Source of the DNA: Planctomycetota bacterium
GTDB taxonomy: Bacteria; Planctomycetota; B15-G4
Assembly (NCBI GenBank): GCA_003644265.1
Contig: QNBX01000105.1
Location: forward strand, 1-16,255
Reading direction: 5' to 3'
Length of the DNA: 16,255 bases
Position 1 is the first letter of the stretch. Each line of letters opens with the position of its first letter. The notes beneath the pieces are model-generated. The model made no database searches and was not told the DNA's origin. It saw only the letters and a list, made by a program, of their open reading frames with translations. Positions 7,057 through 14,820 of the stretch are shown here, piece by piece. Both the position numbers and the translations under genes were made by a program.

Positions 7057-7539
7057 ATGAACATCGCCAAGAACGCCGTCGCCCTGATCGACTACACCCT
7101 CACCAACGACGCCGGTGAGGTGCTCGACACATCCGAGGGCGGCGACCCCCTGGCCTACATCCACGGCACCGAGAGCTTGATCCCAGGCCTGGAGACCCAA
7201 CTCGACGGCAAGGCCGCGGGCGACGAGCTGAAGGTGCACATCGCCCCCGCGGACGCCTACGGCGAGCGCGACGACGAGGCCATCCACAGCGTCTCGCGCG
7301 ACGACATGCCCGAGGGCGCGGAGATCGTCGTGGGCATGCAGCTCGAAGCGGAGAGCGAAGACGGCGTGCACCTCGTCACCGTCATCGGCGTGGACGGCGA
7401 CGACATCCACATCGACGCCAACCACCCCCTGGCCGGCGTGGCGCTGAACTTCGAGGTCAAGGTGATCGAGGTCCGCGACGCCACCACCGAGGAGCTCGAG
7501 CACGGCCACGTCCACGGCGAGGGCGGACACGAGCACTGA
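7057..7539 (+). CDS. slyD: FKBP-type peptidyl-prolyl isomerase, SlyD-like
   Basis: This 160-residue cytoplasmic protein is a SlyD-type FKBP: a prolyl cis-trans isomerase with chaperone activity that in other bacteria also handles nickel. The FKBP half is recognisable at the start (VALIDYTLTNDAGEVLDTS) and in YIHGTESLIPGLETQLDGK (34-52). The IF chaperone insert covers about residues 70-120, and the fold closes with the typical NHPLAG motif (122-127) and LNFEVKVIEVR. The last 12 residues (149-160) contain five histidines, a short version of the metal-binding tail of SlyD. GGGAG about seven bases before the ATG is a modest ribosome-binding site. A tight hairpin follows directly after the stop. 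Confidence 0.93.
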   Translation: MNIAKNAVALIDYTLTNDAGEVLDTSEGGDPLAYIHGTESLIPGLETQLDGKAAGDELKVHIAPADAYGERDDEAIHSVSRDDMPEGAEIVVGMQLEAESEDGVHLVTVIGVDGDDIHIDANHPLAGVALNFEVKVIEVRDATTEELEHGHVHGEGGHEH

Positions 7540-7566
7540 GCCGCGCAACGCGGCAGTCGGTCCGAC
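7540..7566 (+). terminator. Two tandem hairpins directly after the slyD stop codon
   Basis: GCCGCG (7540-7545) pairs with CGCGGC (7549-7554) around a CAA loop. It is followed at once by GTCGG/CCGAC (7556-7560 and 7562-7566). The structure starts at the base after the stop codon and sits between convergent genes, as a transcription end point would. No T-run follows, so it is not a standard intrinsic terminator. Confidence 0.4.
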
Positions 7567-7629
7567 CGCGCATGTCGTCGCGAGAGGACGCCCGGGCAGC
7601 TCGCAGCGCGAGCCGGTAGAGAGCCGGAG

Positions 7630-8049
7630 CTAGCTCCGCCGCGTGAAGCGGCGCGTGATCGGTGAGGCGTGGTGCAGCACCAGACGCCAGCCGCCGTCGT
7701 CGTCGCGCAAGAACGCGTTGGTGGCGGCGGCCTCGCTGATGTCCTCGGGGTCGCCCGGATCGCCCATGCGCTCCACGCAGGTGGCCCAGGCCATGTCGCC
7801 CTGGACATCCACCGCCAGGTCGGCCAGCTCGAAGCGGATGGCGGTCGTGCTCTCGAAGATCGACCTCCACGACGCCAGCACGAGCGAGTGCCCCACCAGC
7901 AGCTCACCGCCCGGGTGCACGCAGCGCACGGTGGGGTCGTCCAACCAGACCGCCGCCATGGCGCCCACATCGAAGGTCTCGAAGGCCCGATAGAAGGCCC
8001 GGTTGGCCGCGGCCACCTGCTTGCGATCTTCGTAGGACGGGTGTGCCAC
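7630..8049 (-). CDS. SnoaL/NTF2-like domain protein
   Basis: This is a small single-domain protein of the NTF2/SnoaL (ketosteroid-isomerase-like) fold. Such cone-shaped folds serve as small isomerases, hydrolases or ligand-binding proteins, and no substrate can be assigned. The signature runs from the N-terminal helix (AANRAFYRAFETFDVGAM) through WLDDPTVRCVHPGG and LLVGHSLVLASWRSIF to WATCVERM, then DGGWRLVLHHASP near the end. This matches the SnoaL_3 pattern of a nuclear-transport-like domain. I place the start at the GTG at 8049, giving 139 residues, because homology-like sequence begins just after it. The open frame runs much further upstream, but that part has no domain character. A GGAG lies about 11 nt before the GTG, a little far. 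A CCACG/CGTGG hairpin (8046-8059) overlaps the start. The gene converges on slyD. Confidence 0.82.
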   Translation of the reverse strand: MAHPSYEDRKQVAAANRAFYRAFETFDVGAMAAVWLDDPTVRCVHPGGELLVGHSLVLASWRSIFESTTAIRFELADLAVDVQGDMAWATCVERMGDPGDPEDISEAAATNAFLRDDDGGWRLVLHHASPITRRFTRRS

Positions 8050-8383
8050 GTGTGCGTGGGCTCCGGGCCAAGGGTCGGGTCGAGTTCGCCCGGGCGCGTT
8101 GGAGGCGCGGACACGGGCGAGCGCGGCAACGTAACCGGAGGCCGCCGCGAGCGTCCAGATGCCGCCAGCACGGCCCAAGAGCGGCCTGAGCCCAGATGGC
8201 GGACTTGTCACCCCACGCTGCCGCCCGCGGGGCGCATACTGCCACCTGCGATCATCTGAGTTAATTGTCGGACAGCTCGCCGGCCCGGTGTCCCTGTGCT
8301 GGCGAGCCACAGCACTCAGAGACCTGCACCCGCGCCCTGACCTCACTGCACGGGCGCCCTCCACAGGCACCTCTGGAGTCGGC
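8050..8383. other. Divergent intergenic region upstream of the multihaem cytochrome
   Basis: No gene is supported here; the open frames passing through are upstream extensions of the flanking genes. It contains CATACT (8235-8240), a possible -10 element, and a short A/T-rich patch with GTTAATTGT at about 8260-8268, unusual for this window and so a plausible regulatory spot. Promoters for both divergent genes should lie here. Confidence 0.4.
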
Positions 8384-10693
8384 ATGAAACAGCTCGCGTT
8401 GACCAGTCTGATCTCTCTCACGCTCGCCACGACCCTCTGGTCCCAGACCCCACCTCCGGCGCCGGGCCATCGGCTGATCGCCTGGAACGACCTGGGCATG
8501 CACTGCATGGACAGCGACTACTCGGTCTTCTCGATCCTGCCGCCGTTCAACGTGGTCTGGGCTCAGCTGATCGATCCGGCGGGCCATCTGATCGACTCCG
8601 AGTCGGGCTTCACGCTGACCTACGAGGCGCTCAGCGATCCGTCGGGTTCGATCAACGCCAGCTCGGCCGGCAAGACCAGCTACTGGAACTGGGCGCCGGC
8701 GCTGTTCGGTGCGTCGAGCGAACCCGACACCGGGCTCTTCGGTTTCGACATGCCGGGGCCCGACAACACGCCCCAGGCCATGGCCTTCGATCCTGAGTAC
8801 AACGCCTGGGTCGCCACCGGCATCCCGCTGGTGCCCACGGATGACGACGGTCACGTGCGCACCTACCCGCTGATGAAGATCGTGGCGCGCAACGGCAGCG
8901 GCGTGGAGCTCGCGAGCAGCTCCCCGGTGCTGCCGGTGTCGTCGGAGATGGACTGTCGCGCGTGTCACGCCTCCGGCAGCCAGGCCGACGCCATGCCCGC
9001 CGCGGGCTGGGTCTACGAGCGCAAGGCCGAGCGCGACTATCGCCTGAACATCCTGCGCCTGCACGACGAGCAGAAGCTGGGCACGCCGACCTACGACGCC
9101 GCCCTGGCCGCGCTGGCGTTCAACCCCGCGGGCCTCTACGCCAGCGTCAAACAGGATCAGCGCCCGGTGCTGTGCGCCAGCTGCCACCTGAGCAACGCCC
9201 TGCCGGGGACCGGCCTGCCGGATATCTCCTCGCTGACCTCGGCGGTGCACGCCTTCCACGCCGACGTGATCGACCCCACCAACGGGATGACGCTGCAGAG
9301 CGCCGACAACCGCTCGGCCTGCTACCGCTGCCACCCGGGCAGCGAGACGCGCTGCCTGCGCGGGGCCATGGGCGCGGCCGTGGCCTCCGACGGCGAGCTG
9401 TCCATGCAGTGCCAGAACTGCCACGCCGGCATGAGCGCGGTGGGCGACCCGCGCCGCGTGGGCTGGCTCGAGCAGCCCACCTGCCAGGCTTGCCACACCG
9501 GCACGGCCATGCAGAACAACGGCCAGATCCGCTACCTGGACGCCTTTGAGCCGGACGGCAGCCTGCGCCTGGCAGTCAACGACACGTTTGCCACCGACGT
9601 CGACGCGCCGGCGGCCGGATTCTCACTCTACCGCTTCAGCGAGGGACACGGCGGGCTGCAGTGCTCGGCCTGCCACGGCAGCACCCACGCCGAGTACCCC
9701 GCCGCCCATCCCAACGACAACATCGCGCCCAGCAACATCCAGGGTCACTCGGGCATGCTGGTGGAGTGCGATGCGTGCCACGTCGGGCAGCCCGTCACCA
9801 TCACGGGCGGCCCCCACGGCATGCACCCCGTGGGCGACCAGTGGGTCAAGGACCACGAACAGCTGGGCGACGAGCACATGGGCCAGTGCCGCGCCTGCCA
9901 CGGCGCCGACTACCGCGGGACCGTGCTGAGTCGCGCCCAGGCCGAGCGCAACTTCTTCACCGACGACTTCGGCACCAAGAGCTTCTTCGACGGCGAGCAG
10001 ATCTCCTGCTACGCCTGCCACAACGGACCCGCCAGCAGCAACCCCAGCACCAACGCCAAGCCCACGGCGCAAGGCGGCAGCATCAGCGTGGCCGCTCAGC
10101 CCGTCGCACACACGCTGCTGGCCAGCGACCCCAACGGCTCAGCGCTGAGCTATCGCATCGTGACCCAGCCCGCCCACGGCCGCGTCGGGTTGTCGGGCAA
10201 CGTCGCCACGTACATCCCCGACCCGGGCTTCGCCGGACTCGACTCCTTCTCCTGGTCGGCCTGGGACGGCAAGGCCGACAGCAACCTGGCTCGCGTGCGC
10301 GTCACACGACTGGCGGGCTGGAGCAGCTTCGGCGGCGGGTACCCGGGCACGGGCGGCGCCACCCCCCAGATGACATCCAGCGCGGCCCCGGCCCTCGGCT
10401 CCAGCATCAGCATCGGCATCGGCAACACGTCGGGCGTGCCCACCACCGGCATGATCGTCGCGTCCACCGAGTACGCCCTGATCGACACGTCCTTCGGTGG
10501 CACCCTGCTGACCGAACCCACGATCCTGATCCCACTCGTGATCGCGGCCGCAGGCGAGCTGCTACCGGTCGCCATCCCCAACGACGTGGTCCTGCTGGGC
10601 ACCACCACCCACGTCCAGACGGCCCTGGCCGACCCGGGCGCTCCGTTCGGCTTTGCGTTCACGCCCGCGCTGAGACTGACCATCGGGCTCTGA
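8384..10693 (+). CDS. Secreted multihaem c-type cytochrome (nine CXXCH) with Ig-like and C-terminal domains
   Basis: This is an exported electron-transfer protein of 769 residues. Residues 1-20 are a signal peptide (ending LWSQ). An N-terminal domain (about 27-185) begins with HRLIAWNDLGMHCMDSDYS and FSILPPF and has no CXXCH. Nine haem-attachment motifs follow, with first cysteines at 191, 264, 313, 343, 367, 427, 462, 502 and 542; each is a canonical CXXCH. Residues about 566-642 are a cadherin/Ig-like module (VAHTLLASDPNG, TQPAHGRV, ATYIPDPGFAGLDSF). Residues about 643-769 resemble the last domain of the oxidase at 2283. GGAG at 8375-8378, five bases before the ATG, fixes the start. Covalent haem attachment implies a periplasmic or outer-surface location. 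Whether it is a reductase, an electron conduit or a storage protein is unknown. It appears monocistronic. Confidence 0.92.
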   Translation: MKQLALTSLISLTLATTLWSQTPPPAPGHRLIAWNDLGMHCMDSDYSVFSILPPFNVVWAQLIDPAGHLIDSESGFTLTYEALSDPSGSINASSAGKTSYWNWAPALFGASSEPDTGLFGFDMPGPDNTPQAMAFDPEYNAWVATGIPLVPTDDDGHVRTYPLMKIVARNGSGVELASSSPVLPVSSEMDCRACHASGSQADAMPAAGWVYERKAERDYRLNILRLHDEQKLGTPTYDAALAALAFNPAGLYASVKQDQRPVLCASCHLSNALPGTGLPDISSLTSAVHAFHADVIDPTNGMTLQSADNRSACYRCHPGSETRCLRGAMGAAVASDGELSMQCQNCHAGMSAVGDPRRVGWLEQPTCQACHTGTAMQNNGQIRYLDAFEPDGSLRLAVNDTFATDVDAPAAGFSLYRFSEGHGGLQCSACHGSTHAEYPAAHPNDNIAPSNIQGHSGMLVECDACHVGQPVTITGGPHGMHPVGDQWVKDHEQLGDEHMGQCRACHGADYRGTVLSRAQAERNFFTDDFGTKSFFDGEQISCYACHNGPASSNPSTNAKPTAQGGSISVAAQPVAHTLLASDPNGSALSYRIVTQPAHGRVGLSGNVATYIPDPGFAGLDSFSWSAWDGKADSNLARVRVTRLAGWSSFGGGYPGTGGATPQMTSSAAPALGSSISIGIGNTSGVPTTGMIVASTEYALIDTSFGGTLLTEPTILIPLVIAAAGELLPVAIPNDVVLLGTTTHVQTALADPGAPFGFAFTPALRLTIGL

Positions 10694-10826
10694 GCTGCGT
10701 CCGAGGCGCCCGACCTGCCCGCCGAACACGCGCCCAGCCGCTCCCATCTGCCACAATCCGGCCCCGCCCCGGTTTTGTGCGAACACGTCGCGCCCGGACG
10801 GTGCCCATCAGGTCAGAGGAGATTTC

Positions 10827-11399
10827 GTGACCCTGCCGGCCGAGCCCTTGCCCCCCATCGATCGCTATCGGAGTTGGCTGCACGTGTTGGCCAAGACCCA
10901 GATGCACCCGGTGGTGGCCACGCGGCTCGACGCCTCGGACATCGTGCAACAGACCCTGCTGGAGGCGCACCGCGATCGCGAGCGTTTCTCGGGGCAGTCG
11001 CCGGCGCAGCTGGCTGGCTGGTTGCGCGCCATCCTGGGCCACAACGTGCAGAACGCCCTGCGTGACCTGCGGCGGGGCAAGCGCGATGTGGCAAAGGAGC
11101 AACCGCTCGAGCCGGCCGTCAGTCGTTCCGGGCTGGACACGCCGTCGTGGATGGCGGGCCCGGGCGCCACGCCCAGCGAGATCGCCGTGGGAGGGGAGCG
11201 CATGTTGCGCCTCGCCGACGGCCTGGCCGCGCTGCCCGACGAGCAGTGCCAAGCCGTCGTGCTGCGCTACTGGCAAGGGCTGCCGTTGGCGGACATCGCC
11301 GAGCGCATGCAGCGCACGCCGGCCAGCGTGGCCGGGCTGCTGCACCGCGGGCTGGGCCGGCTGCGGGAACTCCTCTCTTCATTGGAGGAGACCACATGA
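10827..11399 (+). CDS. ECF-type RNA polymerase sigma factor
   Basis: This 190-residue protein has the two domains of an extracytoplasmic-function sigma factor. Region 2 (about 12-90) contains DASDIVQQTLLEAHRD (35-50), the core-polymerase and -10 contact helices, and the basic LRRGKRD. A linker of about 30 residues follows. Region 4 (about 126-185) has LPDEQCQAVVLRYWQG and a helix-turn-helix at LADIAERMQRTPASVAGLLHRGL that would bind the -35 element. The DASDIVQQT wording and the coupled kinase are of the type seen in planctomycetes. The start is the GTG at 10827, six bases after AGAGGAG; no better start exists. Its stop overlaps the kinase start (ATGA), so the two are translationally coupled. 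No anti-sigma gene is adjacent, so the kinase is the likely regulator, as in known sigma/Ser-Thr-kinase pairs. Confidence 0.93.
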   Translation: MTLPAEPLPPIDRYRSWLHVLAKTQMHPVVATRLDASDIVQQTLLEAHRDRERFSGQSPAQLAGWLRAILGHNVQNALRDLRRGKRDVAKEQPLEPAVSRSGLDTPSWMAGPGATPSEIAVGGERMLRLADGLAALPDEQCQAVVLRYWQGLPLADIAERMQRTPASVAGLLHRGLGRLRELLSSLEETT

Positions 11400-13558
11400 G
11401 CCTGGGCGACACCCCTGGACACGAGCAGCGCTTCGACGCCGTGCTGGCCGACTACCTGAGCCAGGTCGACCGCGGCGAGAGCCCCGACCGCGACGCCTTG
11501 CTGCGCGCGCACCCCGAGCTGGCCGAGGAGCTGGCCGGCTACTTCGAGGTGCAGGACCGCATGCAGCGCCTGGCCGGTCCGGTACCCGCGAGCCACGCCA
11601 CCTTCGGCCTGGGCGGCGGCCCGGGCCCGGCCACCATCGCGGCGGGCGTGCGCGCGCGCGCGGGCCTCGACGACGGAGGCGGACGCGGCGACCCCGGCGC
11701 GCCCGCTCCCACGCCTCACGACCCGCCCCTGCCGCCCGGCTCGCTGCTGGGTCAGTACAAGCTGCAGGAGGTCATCGGCCAGGGCGGCATGGGGCGCGTG
11801 TATCGCGCGCGCCACCACCACCTCGACCGCACGGTGGCCATCAAGGTGCTGGCGCCGCATCTGTGTCGCGACGGCTCGCTGGTGCAGCGCTTCAAGCGCG
11901 AGGCGCGGGCCCTGGCCCGGCTGCAGCACCCGCACATCGTGGCCATCCACGACATGGGCAGCCAGGGCGACGTGCACTACTTCGTGATGGAGCACGTCGA
12001 CGGGCCCAACCTGCGCCAGCTCATGGCCGAGGGCTCGGTGTCCGTCCGACGCGCGCTGTCCCTGGTGAGTCAGGTCTGCGACGCGCTGCAGTTCGCCCAC
12101 GACGAGGGCATCGTGCACCGTGACATCAAGCCGGAGAACATCCTGATCGACCGCGCGGGGCGGCCCAAGGTGGCCGACTTCGGGCTGGCGTCGGTGCTGC
12201 AGGACGAGCTGGCTCCCAGCGAGCTCACGCACACCGGCATGGTCATCGGCACCTACAACTACATGGCGCCGGAGCAGAAGCACAGCGCGCGCGTCGACCA
12301 CCGCGCCGACATCTACGCATTGGGCGTGGTGCTGTACGAGCTGCTCACCGCCAAGCTGCCGGCCGGGCACTTTGCGCCGCCCGGACGCATCACCGAGGTG
12401 CCCCAGGGCACGGACGCGCTGGTGCTCAAGGCCCTGGCAGCCGAGCCCGACCAGCGCTACCAACAGGCGGGCGCGTTGGGCGCCGACTGCACCAGCGTGC
12501 TCGCCGGTCACGGGGCGTCCGGGGCGCTGGGCGAGCGGCCCGTGCAGCGCCCGCCCGCAGAGCTCGTGGTGATCGAAGCCAGCAGCGAGAAGCGCCTGGG
12601 GGGCGGCCCCGCCGGCTGGCTGCGCGTGCTCGGTCCCAAGGACGACAAGCTCATCATCCGCGCCTGGAACCGCGACGAGATCGCCCTGCGCAGCGAGGGC
12701 AAGCTCAAGCAGCTGCTCGTCTCGAGCGTGGAGTCGCCCTCCGGCCCCTGGGCCGGCGTCGAGAGCCTGGGCAAGCCGGGCCTGTGCCTGAAGCTGCCCA
12801 ACGACGACTGCACGCTGCACCTGCCCGCCGGCTTGCCGGTGACGGTGTCGGGCAACGAGACGGACATCGAGGTGGGCGGCCTGCGCGCCCCGCTGCGCAT
12901 CGAGGCCGGCGAGGGCGACGTGCACGTACGCGACCACCGCGGCCGCCTGGAGATCGAGCGCAGCGACGACGGCTGGGCCTTGGTCGAGGGGCTGGTGACC
13001 GACGATGTCCGCATCAGCACGCGCAAGGGCAGCCTGACCGTGGCGGGCCTGGTGATGACCTCCGGCCAGGGCGTGCTGCACAGCGACGACGGCGACCTGG
13101 CGCTGGGGCTGGACGAGCAGGCCTGCTCACTCACCCTGGAGGCGCGCAGCCTCTCGGGCAAGGTGCTCAACGACATCGAGCAGCTGGGTCAGCCGCGCGG
13201 GACGTCGTTTGCCGCCCGGCTCGGCGCCGGCGACGGGCAGCTCGAGCTCGACACCTACAGCGGCGACGTGCGCCTGGGTCACGGCGCCCACCTGGTGCGC
13301 GCCGAGCTGCTGGCCCAGGCCCTCAAGAGCCTGGGCTGGACCATCCTGTGGGCCAGTCTGGCGTACTGGTGGCTCAACCTGAGCTGGGTCGCCCTGCTGT
13401 TCATCGGCTGGTGGGGCTGGGACAGCTTCTGCACCGTGCTGCGCCGCTTCCGACGCCTCGACCCCAACAAGGGCACTCTCGAAGCGCTCAAGCAGTGGGT
13501 CCGCCCGCGCGCGCGCCCCGGCACCTGGCACGACCCGGGGACAGGTTCCGGAAGCTGA
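11396..13558 (+). CDS. Ser/Thr protein kinase with DUF4097-like region and C-terminal membrane segment
   Basis: This 720-residue kinase is probably the regulatory partner of the sigma factor just upstream. A helical acidic module (about 8-60) precedes a Pro/Gly-rich linker. The Hanks-type kinase domain (about 120-375) has all key residues: glycine loop GQGGMG (128-133), Lys150 in VAIK, catalytic HRD with Asp243 in HRDIKPEN, Asp261 of DFG, and MAPEQ. Residues about 405-640 are a repetitive beta-rich region ([37 protein letters not shown]) like DUF4097 'putative adhesin' beta-helices. Residues 646-676 are very hydrophobic and Trp-rich, either one helix or a tight two-helix hairpin, followed by a basic tail. 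With no membrane segment between kinase and DUF4097-like region, both should be cytoplasmic. The start overlaps the sigma stop (ATGA) with GGAGGAG upstream. Confidence 0.93.
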   Translation: MSLGDTPGHEQRFDAVLADYLSQVDRGESPDRDALLRAHPELAEELAGYFEVQDRMQRLAGPVPASHATFGLGGGPGPATIAAGVRARAGLDDGGGRGDPGAPAPTPHDPPLPPGSLLGQYKLQEVIGQGGMGRVYRARHHHLDRTVAIKVLAPHLCRDGSLVQRFKREARALARLQHPHIVAIHDMGSQGDVHYFVMEHVDGPNLRQLMAEGSVSVRRALSLVSQVCDALQFAHDEGIVHRDIKPENILIDRAGRPKVADFGLASVLQDELAPSELTHTGMVIGTYNYMAPEQKHSARVDHRADIYALGVVLYELLTAKLPAGHFAPPGRITEVPQGTDALVLKALAAEPDQRYQQAGALGADCTSVLAGHGASGALGERPVQRPPAELVVIEASSEKRLGGGPAGWLRVLGPKDDKLIIRAWNRDEIALRSEGKLKQLLVSSVESPSGPWAGVESLGKPGLCLKLPNDDCTLHLPAGLPVTVSGNETDIEVGGLRAPLRIEAGEGDVHVRDHRGRLEIERSDDGWALVEGLVTDDVRISTRKGSLTVAGLVMTSGQGVLHSDDGDLALGLDEQACSLTLEARSLSGKVLNDIEQLGQPRGTSFAARLGAGDGQLELDTYSGDVRLGHGAHLVRAELLAQALKSLGWTILWASLAYWWLNLSWVALLFIGWWGWDSFCTVLRRFRRLDPNKGTLEALKQWVRPRARPGTWHDPGTGSGS

Positions 13559-13596
13559 AGGAAGCGGCCCGCTCGCGGCGCGTCCGGCTCCGCCCC

Positions 13597-14820
13597 CTAC
13601 TCCGCGTCCATGCGCACGTCGCTGCCAAACGCGTCGGACATCTCCAGCGCGGCCTGCAGGTCGGGGTGGCGCAGCATGACGTGGCCGTCCGAGAGCAGCG
13701 TGGCCTTCCAGTTGCGGCGCTGGGCACCCACGGGCAGCAGGTCCACGCGCACCACGTGCTCGCCGAAGCGCGTCAGGAACGAGTCGAGGCCGTGCACGGC
13801 GGAGATGCGGCCCTGCCCCCGCGCGCGCTTGAAGATGCAGCTGCAGTTGTAGCGGCGCTGAACCTGGGCGCGGAACTGGCCGAAGCAGATGGCCTCGGCC
13901 CAGCGCGAGTAGCAGTTGGTGTCAGCGGCGAAGCTCATGGTCTCCACCGTGAAGGCGCCGGGCGGGCGGGCGGCGATCTCGCCGAAGACGGCCTCGCCTG
14001 AGGGCAGGCGGAACCACTCCATGTGGGTGAACCCGTCTTGATAGCCGAGGGCCTTGATGACCTCGAAGCCCATGGCCTTGCCGGCCGCGACGAACCCATC
14101 GTCGGGGTTGCGCAGCGAGATGGTCTGGCTGTCCATCCACTCGACGGTGCGCGCGATCAGGGGGCGTGGGCGGTACCAGCAGATGTTGTAGAACAGCACC
14201 TCGCCGCGGGCGCAGATGGTGTCGAAGGTGAACTCCTCGCCCTCGATGAACTCCTCGACGCTGACCTCCGGCACGTGGGTCACGGCGCCGATGATGTCCT
14301 CGAGCTGCTCGGGGCCATCCACCCTGTAGGTATCGGCGGCGCCCGCGCCATCGATGGGCTTGACGATCAGCGGGTAGCCGATGCGCGCGGCGGCAGCGCG
14401 GATCTCCTCACCGCTGGCAGCGCGCGCGTGGTGCGGCGTGCGGATCCCGGCCGCGTCGAGCACCTGCTTCATGACCCCCTTGTCGCGGAAGGGCTGGGTC
14501 TGATCGACGCTCATGCCGGGTACGCCCAGCACCTCACGCAGGCGCGCGGCCAGCAGCATGAGCGGCTCCCAGAGTGACTCCACCCGGTCGATGCGCACGC
14601 CGGCGCGGGCCACCTCGGCCTGCACCGTCGCGATCACCTCGCCCTCATTCATGATCGAGTCGACCTTCAGATAGGCCGCCATGGCCGCTCGCATGGGCTC
14701 GGGCAGCGAGTCCTTGTGGTGCTCGCCCACGCCGATCACGCGCGCGCCGCACTCGGCCAGGGCCTGCACGAACCTGGGCATCTCGTCGGGAAAACCGGGG
14801 GACAGGAAGAGCACGTTCAT
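13597..14820 (-). CDS. ATP-grasp domain ligase (second gene of a twin pair)
   Basis: This 407-residue cytoplasmic enzyme of the ATP-grasp superfamily should join a carboxylate to an amine, thiol or other nucleophile through an acyl-phosphate. The N-terminal pre-ATP-grasp domain (about 1-105) opens MNVLFLSPGFP. Lys114 in FRDKGVMKQVLDAAGI and Lys154 in PLIVKPIDGAG are expected to hold ATP phosphates. Glu189/Glu190 in VEEFIEGEEFTFD are at the adenine-binding strand. The metal-binding segment is GEIAARPPG with Glu281 and Arg285. The C-terminal part (EAVFG to RHPDLQAAL) closely parallels the neighbouring gene at 14817-16043, so the two are paralogues. The ATG overlaps the neighbour's TGA by 4 nt, which implies an operon and coupled translation. 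It converges on the kinase gene 38 nt away. No substrate can be read from the sequence. Confidence 0.9.
   Translation of the reverse strand: MNVLFLSPGFPDEMPRFVQALAECGARVIGVGEHHKDSLPEPMRAAMAAYLKVDSIMNEGEVIATVQAEVARAGVRIDRVESLWEPLMLLAARLREVLGVPGMSVDQTQPFRDKGVMKQVLDAAGIRTPHHARAASGEEIRAAAARIGYPLIVKPIDGAGAADTYRVDGPEQLEDIIGAVTHVPEVSVEEFIEGEEFTFDTICARGEVLFYNICWYRPRPLIARTVEWMDSQTISLRNPDDGFVAAGKAMGFEVIKALGYQDGFTHMEWFRLPSGEAVFGEIAARPPGAFTVETMSFAADTNCYSRWAEAICFGQFRAQVQRRYNCSCIFKRARGQGRISAVHGLDSFLTRFGEHVVRVDLLPVGAQRRNWKATLLSDGHVMLRHPDLQAALEMSDAFGSDVRMDAE

Noticed and set aside
6785..7060. Possible 91-residue gene in the gap before slyD
   Set aside because: No ribosome-binding site, mixed composition with no pattern, and it runs into the slyD start; more likely a chance frame in promoter DNA.
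8159..8383. N-terminal extension of the multihaem cytochrome
   Set aside because: The frame is open, but a clean signal peptide and ribosome-binding site begin only at 8384, so the upstream part is non-coding.
2283..10693. A single redox pathway operon joining the multicopper oxidase and the multihaem cytochrome
   Set aside because: The genes are about 4 kb apart with genes on both strands between them. Shared tails and redox chemistry are suggestive, but no operon or direct link is visible.
10758..10776. CCGG-loop-CCGG followed by TTTT as a terminator after the cytochrome gene
   Set aside because: The stem is only four pairs before a mismatch; too weak to call despite the T-run.
10781..10814. 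GAAC ... GTC as an autoregulated ECF promoter for the sigma/kinase operon
   Set aside because: The spacing between the two elements is about 26 nt, far from the 16-17 nt expected for ECF promoters.
11267..13081. Open frame of 604 codons on the minus strand opposite the kinase
   Set aside because: It is a GC-driven shadow rich in Ala, Val, His and Gln; the kinase on the plus strand has all catalytic motifs.
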